This document shows positions 11,723 to 23,710 of a stretch of 64,000 nucleotides of DNA, one piece after another. The stretch is from positions 40,593,529 to 40,657,528 of the forward strand of contig NC_052616.1 in NCBI RefSeq assembly GCF_016545825.1, read 5' to 3'. How positions within the stretch are numbered: the stretch's first letter is position 1; each line of letters starts with the position of its first letter. The notes beneath the pieces are model-generated. The model worked only from the letters and a program-made list of their open reading frames with translations. It ran no database searches and was not told the origin of the DNA. The stretch is from Eucalyptus grandis (Eukaryota; Streptophyta; Magnoliopsida; Myrtales; Myrtaceae). The position numbers and the translations under genes are program-made.

Positions 11723-12706
11723 TGTTGGAGAAAACTCCTTTATTGTTTTGAAATTAACAAAACGTTTCCATCAGTCTAGTCTGAAAACTTCTAGACCCAA
11801 GTGTTAAAGTCTGAAGATCTCCAGACTCTGTTGTCAAAGTATAAAGACCGCCAAACTCAAGACTTAAAGTTTAACCTCACTGACAGTTCTAGACGAAGAA
11901 AGAAGACTTATCCATATGATGGATTATCTTCAAGAATTCGATTCATATGGTTTTTGGATAACCTTATGGCTGGATACAACATCAATATGATTGATTATTC
12001 TTATTGGAATCTAGTCCGATTTAAAGATCTTTTGAAATGCAAGCAAACTTGGAAGGTTCTACTTATGGAAACTCAAGATCTTGATTGTATAGGCGAATAA
12101 GATTGATGGACTATCATCACTATTCAATCAATGACTCGAGATCACCTTAATTAATTCTGTCCAACGGGTAGATTGGAGAATTCCTTTGGAAAGTGCCAAC
12201 GATCGTGAAGGCATGAAGGAGTATATAAGGCTGACTCTTTAGTTGTTCGAGATAGTACTTGAAAGAAGAATTTCAAAGTCTGAATATCTATAGTTCCTTG
12301 CTCTTTCATTATTTGAGCTTGAATTGTATACAAAAGAGAGAAGCATATAGTGTGACTTTGTGAAGAGAGTAGCTAAGACTCTCCACTAAGGAAGTCGAAG
12401 ATCACAAGCTATATAATCTCTTTTGATTCATAGTGGAATCTAGCCAGTAGGCTGTCAGCGCGGAAGAGTGGACATAGGCTTGGATTAAGCCGAACCACTA
12501 TAAACTTTATGTTCCAATTCTCTTTCCTTAAACTCCTTATCTTATTCGTTGCTTTACTTAATTGCTTTATAAAATTGTTCAAAGTTGTTTACATCTTGAA
12601 TTTATTAATATCATCCAAAGGCAATTTATTTTACTAAGTCTTACAAAGAAGAAAATTTTTAGACACCTATTCACCCCCCATTTAGGTGTGCGTACTAGTC
12701 CTTTCA
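11723..12706 (+). repeat. 5' LTR of the Sirevirus-type element
   Basis: 984 bp, starts tgttggagaa and ends ccttt ca next to the primer-binding site. It contains short internal repeats around gtctgaagatctccagac in its first 200 bp and the direct-orientation match to 20100-21082. No obvious TATA box was assigned. Confidence 0.92.
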
Positions 12707-12708
12707 AT

Positions 12709-12720
12709 TGGTATCAGAGC
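12709..12720 (+). other. Primer-binding site, initiator tRNA-Met type
   Basis: tggtatcagagc, two bases after the 5' LTR. It is complementary to the 3' end of plant initiator methionine tRNA, the usual primer for copia reverse transcription. Confidence 0.9.
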
Positions 12721-12768
12721 CTATGTGCTTTTATATTGAAGTGTTTGTACTTCTTAAGCTAAAGATCT

Positions 12769-13951
12769 ATGGTTAGTATTTTGGCTCCAGGTTTGGTTGA
12801 AGGACAAAGCAACACCAAACCTCCCTATTTTGATAGGAAGGAATACAATGTTTGGAAAAACAAGATAAATGCATTCCTAAGATCAAAAGATCCCATGGAA
12901 TGGGATATGGTAGAAAAATGAATTATTCCTAAAGCTACATCAACCTCTGGGAAAGAAATTGCAGATACTGGATAACTGTCACAAGCGGATATAACCAAGA
13001 GAGAAGCTCTTGATGCTAAAGCCATTTATTCATTATATTATGCTTTATCTCCTATTGAGTATAACATAATTTCATCTTGTGAAACAAACCAAAGAAGTTT
13101 GGGATAGGTTACACGTCACTTATGAAGGAACCGATCGAGTTAAAGAAACAAAAATCAATATCCTACTCGGACAGTATGAAGCCTTCAAGATGAAACCAAG
13201 AGAATCCATTACTGTCATGTTTAGTCATTTTACAGAAATTGTAAATGGAGCGATACAGAATGCGAGGAAAGTGATGAAGAGTATGCCAATATCTGTCTGA
13301 TGGAAAATTCAGAATCAGACTCAGATTCTGAAACAAACTCAAATTCAGACTCAGACTCAGACAATGAAATCAAGGTTATTAATTTAAAGATTCCTGTTAA
13401 AGTTTCAAAATATATAGATGAACTTTGTCTTAGCCTCAAAACATCTCTTAAGAGGATTTCCAAGCTAAAGAAGGAGAATTTCAAACGAAGCAACAGAAAC
13501 TTCATGGAAAGAAAATTGAAAATCTAGATAAAAGTTTTGTTGTTTTGAAAGAAAATGCAAACACTCTTTCAAAGGAAAATACATTTTTGAAAGAGGATAT
13601 TTCAAATATCACAAAAAGGTTTTCAATGGGATCTAAGAAGTTAGAAAAGATTTTTTCAATTCAAAGACCATATTTTAACAAATCTGGTTTGGGAATGACA
13701 TCGAAAACCGTTCCTTTAATTGATTTTCCAAAAGTAAATGAAAGAATCAAACAGAGACCTACACAAACCTTTTACATAAACCATTTTCAAAAGGCTTTTG
13801 TAAAATCTGTTGGTCGAAGTGCTCTCAAATGTTCAAAGTGTAACAGCTCAGAACATTTCGAGAAGAAATATCCTAAGGGCTGGAAACCTGTTAAGAGAGA
13901 GTGGGCAAAGATTGTATTTCGTATGAACTCGTCTGGACCCAAGAAAGTGTG
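12769..13951 (+). pseudogene. gag: copia gag polyprotein, broken
   Basis: Encoded the capsid-like protein. From the ATG at 12769 it reads LVEGQSNTKPPYFDRKEYNVW, the standard opening of copia Gag, until a TGA at 12919-12921; more stops and a frameshift near 13080 follow. The downstream frame reads VWDRLHVTYEGTDRVKETK (UBN2-type Gag domain), then an S/E/D-rich stretch and a zinc knuckle at about 13830-13871. The knuckle is CSKCNSSEHFEKKY, so the last cysteine of CX2CX4HX4C has become tyrosine (TGT to TAT). Confidence 0.85.
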
Positions 13952-13989
13952 AGTACCAAAGAAAGCTTGAGTTCTTTTTATGATTGCAG

Positions 13990-16900
13990 GTCACTATCAA
14001 GAAGAAGAATAAATGGTATTTGGCTAGTGGCTGCTCAAGACATATGACAGGAGATTTAACTTGTTTTATAAAGCTTGTGCAAATAAAATTAGAAAAGTGT
14101 CTTTTGGTGGAAACAACAAATGAAGAATTGTTAGATGTGGAACTGTGAAGTTAGAAGTCTCACAATCAACAATGTCTCATTGGTTGAAGGATTGAATTAT
14201 AATCTTCTAAGCATTAGTCAATTGTGCGACACTGGATTCAAGATTAATTTCCATGAAGACATATATTTTGGAACCAGTAAAGATCACTCACAATCCTTCA
14301 CTGGACGAAGACATGGGAATATTTATCTTCTAAATATGAAATATGAAAGCTCTTAATGTCTAATATACATTCAAGATGAAGCAAACCTTTGGCATAGAAA
14401 ACTTGGTCATATCAACATAAAGCAGACTGCAAAGATCTCCTCCAAGAAGCTTGTTCGTAGACTGCCAACCTGAAGTATCAAAAATCTGAACTATGCACAC
14501 CCTGTGTGTTAGGAAAACAAATTAGAAGTTCTTTTAAATCAATAAATCAAGTTTCTACTGATTGTGTTTTGTAGCTTTTGCATATAGATCTCTTTGGACC
14601 AACCAGAACTCAAAGGATTGATGGGAAGAGATATTGCTTAGTAATCGTGGATGACTATTCTCGATTTACATGGGTATACTTCCTAATAAGTGAGTCTGAA
14701 ACATTATCTTACTTTTCAAAATTTGCCAAGAATGTACAAAATGAAAAAGGTTATACTATTTCAAGTATTCATACAAATCATGGAGGTGAATTTGAAAACC
14801 AAGACTTTGCAAAATTCTGTGATGATTATGGTTTTCAACATGTTTTCTCTTCTCCATATACTAGAGTAGAATGGGGTTGTGGAAAAAAAAATAGATCTTT
14901 GCAGGAAATGGCTAGAACATTTTTAATAGAAAGTAATATTACTTCTCGTTTTTGGGCTGAAGCAATTTCAACAGCTTGTTACATCATTAACAAAGTATTT
15001 TTAAGGCCCATTTTGAAGAAAACTCCCTATGAGTTATTCAAAGGAAAGAAGCCAATTTTTTATTATTTTCATGTGTTTGATTGTAAGTGTTTTATTTTAA
15101 AGAATGCAAATGATTGTACTGGTAAGTTTGAAGAAAGACCAGACGAAAGAATTTTTTTTGGCTACTCAACCTCACGCAAAGCCTACAGAGTATTCAACAG
15201 GAAGACTTAGTCTATAGAAGAATCCATGGATGTCAAGTTTCAAGACGCAATGTAGAATCAATTGGATTAGACTCATCTTGAAGAACCTAAACCCGCTCTA
15301 GATGGTGCAAAAACTAATTCCCCCGAAGTGGTTCAAACTCCTGAAGTTCAACAACATGATGAACCGGAAGATTCAACTGAAAAAGAGGATCAACAGACTG
15401 ACAAACCAACTAACAACCGAAAGCATAAATCAAGTCATCCCAAGGAACTCATTATTGACAACATTGATGAAGGAATTCGCACCAGATCCAAAGGCGTGAA
15501 GAGTCTAATGCTTTAGCACTTATTTTCGAAATTGAACCCAAAACTGTAGATGAAGCCTTAGCTGATGAAAGCTGGATTGAAGCTATGCAAGAAGAGCTCA
15601 GACAGTTCAACATCAACAATGTTTGGGAATTAATTCCTAAATCAAAAGGTAAATCTATTATTGGAACTAAATGGGTTTTCAGGAACAAGGTGGACGATAA
15701 GGAAAGGTCATCAAGAACAAAGCAAGACTCGTGGCCAAAGGATATATGCAAGAAGAAGGGATAGACTATGATGAGACCTATGCACTAGTAGCGAGGTTAG
15801 AAGCAATTAGACTATTACTTGCTTTTGCTTGCTATAAAAATTTCAGCTTATTCTAAATGGACGTAAAAAGTGCATTCCTAAATGGATTTATCTAAGAGGA
15901 AGTCTATGTAGAACAACCACTTGGTTTTGAAGATCCAAGAAGCCAAACTCAGTCTACAGACTGAAAAAGGCCCTATATGGATTAAAGTAGGCACCTCGAG
16001 CTTAGTATGAAAGGTTAAGTAAATTTCTACCTCAAAATGGTTTTGCTAAAAAAAAAGTAGATACTAATTTGTTTATCAAAAGAGAAGGTAAAGATTTTCT
16101 ACTTATTCAAATTTATGTTAATGATATCATTTTTGGTTCACCTAATGAAAATTTGTGCAAGAAATTATTGAGATGCATGCAAGATGAATTTGAGAAGAGC
16201 ATGATGAGTGAGTTAACTTTCTTTTTGGGATTACAAGTTAAACAATCTAAAGAATGAATTTTCATTCACCAAGAAAAGCATGCAAGGGATCTCATCAAGA
16301 AGTTTGGATTGGAGAATTGCAAAAAGACAGAGACACCTATGTCAAGTTCTTCGAAACTGGATAAAGATGAAGAAGAGAAAAATGTAGACCAGAAGCTATA
16401 CATGAGCATAATTGGTTCACTTCTTTACCTTACTACATCTAGACCTGACATTTTGTTTAGTGTTTGTATCTGTGCTAGATTCCAATCAAATCCCAAAGAA
16501 TCCCACTTAACTGCTATAAACCGCATCATCAAATACGTTGCAACAACTCCAAAGCTAAGTTGGTGGTATCCCAAAGTAGCAGACTTTACTCTTCTTCAAT
16601 ATTCAGACGCAGATTTAGCAAGGTACAAAGTGGATAGAAAGAGTACTTATGGTACTTGTCAATTGCTTAGCCACAAACTGGTATCTTGGTTTTTAAGAAA
16701 ACAGAATATCGTAGCTCTTTCAACAGCTAAAGCAAAATATGTGGCTCTTGGAAGTTGTTGCTCTCAAATCTTGTGAATACGGCAACAACTAAAAGACTTT
16801 GGAATAGAAGAATCATGCACAGAAATCAAATGTGACAACACCAGTGCCATTAACCTCACCAAGAATCCAATTCTTCATTCAAGGGCAAAGCATATAGAGA

Positions 16901-17061
16901 TTCGACATCATTTTATTAGAGATCATGTTCAGAATGGAGAAGTTATGATTCAGTTCATTGACTCAAAGAATCAGCTGGTGGATGTATTTACAAAGCCACT
17001 GGAGAAAAGTCTATTTGAGTCTATTCGCACCAAACTAAATATCATATCCTCTATCGGATAA
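13990..17061 (+). pseudogene. pol: copia pol (protease, integrase, RT, RNase H), broken
   Basis: Protease motif reads WYLASGCSRHMTG: the catalytic aspartate of DSG is alanine (14023-14025). The integrase zinc region (LWHRKLGHINIKQ) and core (14578-15210) follow; the core keeps the first Asp (HIDLFGP), but the second site reads HTNHGGEFEN with N for D, and the catalytic Glu in the usual VERKNR is lost (GCGKKNR). RT fragments run 15540-16260, with YVNDIIFGS instead of YVDD. RNase H reads LLQYSDADLARY and ends near VDVFTKPLEK; the last reading closes at 17061. At least seven stops and several frameshifts interrupt it. Confidence 0.9.
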
Positions 17062-17482
17062 AGTCTAAAGGTATTCAAACTCAAAGGTAAAATCTGAAGG
17101 TGTTCAGATTCAGAATGACTAGAGTTACGATTGTAAGTTAATTCTTTCAAAATGCATGAGATTTTATCTTTGGATAATTTTCTTCGAATTGGAATGTTGT
17201 TATTTCGAATCGTCACTTGATAATTTTATTATTGAAAGTTATCCTCTTCAAATTTTGAATTTTTGGCAGTTTTATTTTAAAAGGTAGCTTTTACTTTTTC
17301 CTTATGATGTTTTGTATACCCCGATTTACCTACTATAAATACTATCGATTATCTTCTTCTCCATTTTCACTCTCAAACCCTAGAATACAAAATTCCAACT
17401 TGCTTTCACTTTCACTCTTCTTTAATCAAAAAGATTTTATCTTTTTCGAGCAAGTTCGAGTATTTCTCCTTTAGAAGCGACA

Positions 17483-19688
17483 ATGTCTTCAAGAAAGTCT
17501 TGGAGAATTGCAAACAGGGTACCACAACGCATGCTTGAGAGTCCTACTCATTTCGATCTAATCGAGGAAGATGATTCTCCTCATCAACAGCGACCAAGTT
17601 AGCAACAACAACAATCCCAACAAAGTTAGTCTCCTCCACCGCCTCAACTAGAAGAAGTGGAAGATATCGAACCTGTAAGAACACTGAGACCTCAAAGTGC
17701 TTTCCCACTTTACTCTAAGTTGAAACAGGGAGGCACTGCTATGTCTTTGATCGATGAATTTCTAAGAGAGAGGCTTCAAGAATGAAACTTTATTTCTGAG
17801 AGAGATGGAAAAGTTAGGCGTTGCGCCTAAAGGGTTGGCTTAGAAGACCGTTGCAAAATTTCCTAGTGACCCACGTTTTGGCACTGCTAGTCAACCACAA
17901 GAACAGGACGACAACGATAAAATGTTCACACATTTTCAGCCCAAGATGGGAGTGGCTACTAATGTTGGTGGTGATGGAGCAAGCATTTTCCACTCTAAGG
18001 AGCAAAATAAAGTTCACTCTAGGTTGCTAAAAAGAGGGGTGATAAACCCTAGGAGTGTTGACTTTGATTTTCTTGATTCTATGCAAGTAAATTTGTGAGA
18101 GAAATTTGCACGTCTTCAATTGGAGCATTTTTGTTCTGAATCGACAATTACTTTTCCGAAACTTACAGCATACTTCTATTCGAATCTATCATTCTTAGAT
18201 GCAAATAGGTTCTCTTTCACAGTTAGGGACAATGAGTTTTTGGTGGATGTGGACACTCTAGCTGATTTAATTGGGGTGGAAAAAGCGTGTTTCCAACCAA
18301 TTAGCATGTCCTTTGCTCACGCTACACTGGAATTGGAATGTGACAGGCATGTTGAGGGCAAGATTTCCTACACTAAGATGAATGCCTCCGATGTCTTGCT
18401 GCATAAAATCGTGATCAATTGCATCCATCCAAAATCGACATCGAAGACTGACGTCTCTCATTCTGAAGCAAAGCTAATGTATGCCATCAATGCTGGCTAC
18501 AAATTCTCTATACCTCACACGATCATGTTTCATATGTATAGGACAATGGTAAAAGATAAGGGACAACTCTCTTATTCTGCTCTTATCACGCGCCTTTTTA
18601 GGTATTTTAAAATTCACATTCCTGCACCTTTGCATTTGACGAGCATTGCTCTGATGGTAATTGGATTTAAGATGGTCACAAAGATGCGTCTAAAGGAGCT
18701 TAACAAGGTGTTAGAGCGTATGAAGGAAAAGTCTTCTGTAAAGGCGAAACAAGACTCTGCTGTTGCCAAGAGAAAAAGAAAGGAGCCCATGGAAGCTCCA
18801 GTGAAAAAGAAGAGAACTCTCATCTTACAGGATGATGAAGATGAAGATGAGATGACTCTTTCAACCTTTACCTCAAGGAACTTGAAGAGTTTTGTTAGAA
18901 TTCATGAGATGAGAGAAGAGCCAGAGGAGAGAGAGACCAGAGATGAGGAAGAGACAGAGAAGGAAGAACAGAGGAGGACAGAGGAAAAGGAAGAAAGAAT
19001 AGAAGAAAGAGAAAAAGAAAAAGGAGAAAAAGAAAGAGGGGAAGAGGAAGAAGAGGGTCAAGAAGACTCTTTTGAGCCTACTTTGGCTTTACCCTTGTCA
19101 AGTGAAACTGACAAGACTGGAAGCGGGACTGCTAGAGAAACATCACTCTGAAGTTGAAGTAGAACAGGAAGAAGAACTTACTTCTCCACTTGTAGGCATG
19201 CAAACAAGGGGAGCTGCTGGAAAAAGAGAATTTAGTCACCTGTACTTGCTAGTGATGTGGGTCGTTCTACAGCGAATCCAGAGGATGTGTATGCCTCTCA
19301 CTATCCTAAAGAAGACATTAAGGCATCCACTCCTAGTCATGGTGGACAAACTGCTGAAGATCCATCTATTCTCAAAACTCATGGAACATAATCGACTGGA
19401 CCCAGTATTGCACAAGGACAAACGGCAGATTTTTCAAGATTGCTAGACATTCTGCTAGATTTAAGGAGACGGAAATATGGTATGGAATATGAGATCCAGG
19501 ATCTAAATAAGGCTTTCATGGCTACTTCAATGTCTTTGCAGGAACAGCTACTCGCCTTGAAGAATCAAGTGCAAACTAGTGTGAAGGGTGAAGACTTACA
19601 ACCAGTGAAGGAGACTCTCGCAAAGCTTAAGAAGACAGTGAATTCTATGGGAGAATTCCAACTTGTTCACCTACCAAAACAGCCATGA
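17483..19688 (+). pseudogene. Third ORF after pol (Sirevirus 'env-like' position), broken
   Basis: Starts with ATG at 17483 (MSSRKSWRIANRV), stops at 17600-17602 and resumes in fragments. The best fragment is open from about 18100 to 19151. It contains KRGVINPRSVDFDFLDS upstream and a folded-looking domain (LTAYFYSNLSFLD, VDTLADLIGVEK) seen in plant retroelement third ORFs. A strongly charged Glu/Arg/Lys-rich stretch follows (18870-19080), and another frame at 19440-19688 is coiled-coil-like. I see no signal peptide or convincing transmembrane segment, so an envelope role is unproven; 'env-like' reflects position only. Confidence 0.65.
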
Positions 19689-19743
19689 CCTGACCAAATT
19701 CTTTTCAAACAACTCTTTTTATTCATTCTCCACTTTTTGCTGT

Positions 19744-19759
19744 GACAAAAAGGGGGAGA
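19744..19759 (+). other. Internal polypurine-tract-like signature
   Basis: caaaaagggggagaag lies about 350 bp before the 3' LTR. Extra polypurine-like signatures between the last ORF and the 3' LTR are described for Sireviruses. The tract actually abutting the LTR (about 20085-20099, aaaaaaatgggaagat) is a decayed version. Confidence 0.6.
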
Positions 19760-20099
19760 AGTTGGTGCAGATTTGATTTTGGATTGCTTTACTTTACTTT
19801 TGGACTTATCTTTTGTTTTTTGTTGTGGATTGGACTTTGGACTTGGGACTGCTTGATTTGGATTGCTAAAGTACTTTGATTTGATCTTTTGATGCTTACA
19901 GTAACTTAGGCCATCATATTGATTATTGAAGGATAGTTATTTTGCAGGACTAACATGTTTTATGTGGTTGCAGAATCGATACTATGCAAATCCTAATTAA
20001 CTTATCTTTTATAAGATATCATGTTTTGTTTAAGTGTTGTTTTGCAAGAAGTTTTCAAATCTGTAGGAAAGTTTTGTCGCCATAAAAAAATGGGAAGAT

Positions 20100-21082
20100 T
20101 GTTGGAGAAAACTCCTTTATTGTTTTGAGGATGACAAAACGTTTTCATCAGTCTAGTCTGAAGACTTCCAAACCCAAGTGTTAAAGTCTGAAGAACTCCA
20201 GACTCTATCGTCAAAGTCTGAAGACCACCAAACTCAAGACTTAAAGTTTGACCTCACTGACAGTTCCAGACGAAGAAAGAAAACTTATCCAGATGACGGA
20301 TTATCTTCAAGGATTCGATTCATATGATTTTTGGATAACCTTATGGCTGGACACAACATCAATATGATTGATTATTCTTATTGGAATCTACTCCGATTTG
20401 AATATCTTTTGAAAGGCAAGTAAACTTGGAAGTATCTACTTATGAAAACTCAAGATCTTGATTGTATGGGCAAACAGGATTGATAGGCTTTCATCACTAT
20501 TCAATCAACGACTCGAGATCACCTTAATTGATTCTGTCCAACAGGTAGATTGGAAGAATTTCTTTGGAAAGTGCCAACGGTCGTGAAGGCATGAATGAGT
20601 ATATAAAGCTGACTCTTTAGTTGTTCGTGATAGTGCTTGAAAGAAGAGTTTCAAAGTCTGAATATCTGTAGTTCCTTGCTCTTTTGTTATTTGAGCTTGA
20701 ATTGTATACAAAAAAGAGAAGCATATAGTGTGACTTTGTGAGGAGAGTAGCTGAGACTCTCCACTGAGGAAGTCAAAGATCACAAGCTGTATAATATCTT
20801 TTGATTCATAGTGGAATCCAGCCAGTGGGCTGTCAGTGCGGAAGAGTGGACGTAGGCTTAGATTAAGCCGAACCACTATAAACTTTGTGTTCCAATTCTC
20901 TTTCCTTAAACTCCTTATCTTATTTGTTGCTTTACTTAATTGCTTTATAAATTGTTCAAAGCTGTTTACATCTTGAATTTATTAATATCATCCAAAAGCA
21001 ATTTATTTTACTAAGTCTTACGAAGAAGAAAATTTTTAGACTCCTATTCACCCCCCTCTAGGTGTGCGTACTAGCCCTTTCA
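20100..21082 (+). repeat. 3' LTR of the Sirevirus-type element
   Basis: 983 bp, tgttggag to ccctttca, aligned along its whole length with the 5' LTR with scattered substitutions. ATATG follows at 21083-21087. Confidence 0.92.
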
Positions 21083-22440
21083 ATATGCACTGGGAAGAGG
21101 CACGTGACAAATGTAGGAAAAAACAGTTCTAAATAAATAAGATTTCTTTAAATAAATAAATAAAAACAACAATATGGTCTAATTTGATTACCCAATAAAG
21201 TGCTAAAAAGATACAAAGTCAGCAATTAATGAAACTGAGCTCGATTGACAATCTTAGTTAGCTTGGCTCAAAGATTTAGTTATGTCAAAAGTCCCTTCGT
21301 GTGTTGAGTAAGCAACAGGTAAAGTAATTCTTTCAGTTAACAAAAAGTAATCAATGGTAAGAATTATATGCCAACACCTATCAATAATGATAGAGGTTAT
21401 TGCCACGGAAAATCTAAAATTGATATACATGTGAAAAATTTACAACAAATTAATTTTTTTATTACCAAAAATATCAAATAAGTACATCCATGATAAATTT
21501 ACTATCTGTTATTTTTTGTTAAATTTTACTTTCAAATTGCTGAGTTTGATAACATGTGACTGTTAAGGAGTATACTAGTTTATGGCTTTACTTTCCGTTT
21601 GTTACAAGTGTATTAGTTAGTGGTTTCATGGTTTAATTCAATTTAACGAAAACTAATAAAGGATAAATTTGAGACAAATATACTAGTTTGGGGTTTTTAA
21701 TAGTCAAAAAATTAAGTTGAGATAAATTAGTTCCACATGTATCAATTTGTGATTTTTCGTGAAATTAACCCTAATAACAATATCTAGTGATCAATATTCA
21801 GTCATCAAATTTTATTTTATTTTTTTTAAGTTCTCAACGCTTAAAGTTTAGAACTTATACTTTCAGCGCTAGTTTTTCAGTTTTATCATGCAAGCCCCAA
21901 CGCCTATACCAATACCAATTTATGATCTAGTTCGTATGACCTCCAACAATCAACTTTAAGTTCTATTGTCTCTTCACAAATGAATACTATCTTTAAGGTG
22001 CAATAGCAATACTCAAAGTGATTGAATTTTTTTAGCCTTGACTAAACCAATCAAGGACAAATGATGAAGCAGGTTGTCCCAGCCAACCACTCAAGACTAG
22101 ACAAAGCAGATCAACCAAGCAAGATTGATTGTACAGGAGTTTCTATATATTTAATTGGTAGTGTGAGAATGAGAGAAAGGATTGGAGAAAAAATCGTGTG
22201 TAATAGAAACTACATACATGAATTTATATTATGTTCAACGAATTACAGAACAGGAAATTCACAATTGCCTCTCCAACTTGTTACGATGATACTATTTCTC
22301 AGTCCTAACACGCCCTCTCCAACTTTTTACAAATATACTTGATTCGATTTGATTGCGAAATTGCGCTCTGATATGCAGCCATAAATTAATGCAACAAAAG
22401 ATGGAAGCTCAAAAATTGCTATAGAAAGTGGCCGTTTAGA
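21083..22440. other. Gene-free AT-rich DNA
   Basis: No coding region or RNA gene recognised. Text such as gagacaaatatactagtttggggttttt (about 21670) is the kind of filler seen in non-autonomous plant repeats, but no terminal repeats were found. Confidence 0.4.
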
Positions 22441-23253
22441 ACCACTATAAAAGGAGATGACCCACACAGGATGTCAAGGGGCGAGAATTGAGTAAAAAAG
22501 ACAGAAATTTTGTGCAAAAAAAAAAACCCAAAGAAGAAAAAGAAAAAAGCTCTTTTGTTGGGGCCTTCTTCATTCCTTGAAAAAGAACACAAAAGAAAAT
22601 AAAGAAAACTCTCTTCTTTTCGGGGGAAAAGTCAAGTCAGCAGAAAAGGGGGCATAGAGAGTTCAGAGAAGGGACATGCGGCCAAAAAAAAAAAAAAACA
22701 AAGCTACTTTGTCTTCTTCAGGAACTCTTCTGCCGTTGCTACTCGTCCCCATCGCGCCAACCACCACCGTGCCGAAGCCGCCCCTCGCGCTGATCACGTT
22801 GTCCCGCCAGCCGCTGAAGATCCCTCTCACCTCGAGCTCGCACCACCATCTCATCCGCGAGCTCGCACCGCACTTGCCACCGCTCGACTCCTTGCAACAC
22901 CAGCCCCCGCGAAGCCATCGCTCCCTCACCGGTCTCCGCTACGCCCCCGCTCACTCGACAACCCGCCATTGCAACGCCTCTGCCCACCGTTGTCACTGCT
23001 ACTCTCTATTCCACAAGTGATGCTTGCAACCAAACACCGACGCCCAGTAGCACCACTAGAGCCCAACGTCGTCGTTGTTGCTTCCCTCCTGCCGTCGCTG
23101 ACCCGCAGCAACTACCGAACCCCCTCAGCCTCCGCCTACGCATCCACTCGGACCCCAAAGCCGTCACGCCTCTACAACCCGCGACCCAACAGATCCTGAG
23201 TTGGCTCGCTGCACCTCCACTACTACTGCGCCTCTGACTGCTTGAGTACCAAC
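22441..23253 (+). repeat. Left part of an LTR-like repeat with a TATA box
   Basis: ccactataaaaggagatgacc at 22442-22462 looks like a core promoter (TATAAAAG). It is followed by an A/G-rich leader and a GC-rich, proline-codon-like stretch to 23253. This arrangement is usual in LTRs of large Ty3/gypsy elements. The copia element at 23254-29437 interrupts the GC-rich stretch, which resumes at 29438. ORFs here (22663-23199, both strands) overlap one another and have no domain; I do not call a gene. Confidence 0.45.
22446..22453 (+). promoter_or_regulatory. TATA box of a probable LTR promoter
   Basis: tataaaag in an otherwise mixed context, followed by the A-rich leader of the LTR-like repeat. 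A start of transcription about 30 bases downstream would be expected; this is inference from position only. Confidence 0.4.
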
Positions 23254-23710
23254 TGTAAGAGTTTTCCTAATATGGACTACATTAATTGATATTGTAATTT
23301 ACTGTTTTTATGATTACCATAAAACAAGATTGGTCTAAGGTGAGATAGAAGGTTTCTTAATTAGTCTAATATGGAGCTGGCTAATGTAGACCAAGTTAAG
23401 CCTAGCCCATAATGAGGGGGCCTGATTGGAAACTCTATAAACAGTGCTTAAATCTCTCATCTAACCCTAATTCTCACATATATCCTCACCAAATGAAAGT
23501 TTACCTGACACTAAACGTGAGGGGGCCACCTCATTGAGCCAGTGATACATAGGGTAATAGAGGAGAAGGACTTGCGCATGGAACATTGTATTTCCACTTC
23601 CACTTTAAAAACGATGGATCTCAAAACAGGTTCGTTAATCTTTCTACTCAAATATGCATGTTCTTGTTTTAGTTATGGAGATCTTGGGGTTGCACAATTT
23701 GCATCCAATA
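23254..23710 (+). repeat. 5' LTR of the decayed copia element
   Basis: 457 bp, tgtaagagtttt to catccaata. It aligns with 28982-29437 and shares features such as aaactctataaacagtgct, a probable TATA region (ctctataaa, about 23434). Confidence 0.88.

Larger units (their letters stand above)
11723..21082 (+). mobile_element. Full-length, inactive Sirevirus-type Ty1/copia element
   Basis: Two near-identical LTRs (11723-12706 and 20100-21082), a perfect 5-bp target duplication ATATG (11718-11722 and 21083-21087), primer-binding site, gag, pol in copia order (protease, integrase, RT, RNase H) and a further coding region after pol. The third ORF and a run of aaaagggggagaa upstream of the 3' LTR (19744-19759), a polypurine-tract-like signature reported for Sireviruses, point to that lineage. 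Many stops and frameshifts and altered catalytic residues make it non-autonomous. It is the reference for the solo LTR at 1425-2927. Confidence 0.92.

Noticed and set aside
22663..23199. GC-rich ORFs that might be a first exon
   Set aside because: No domain, both strands open, and the stretch is continued at 29438 beyond a transposon, so it is repeat DNA.
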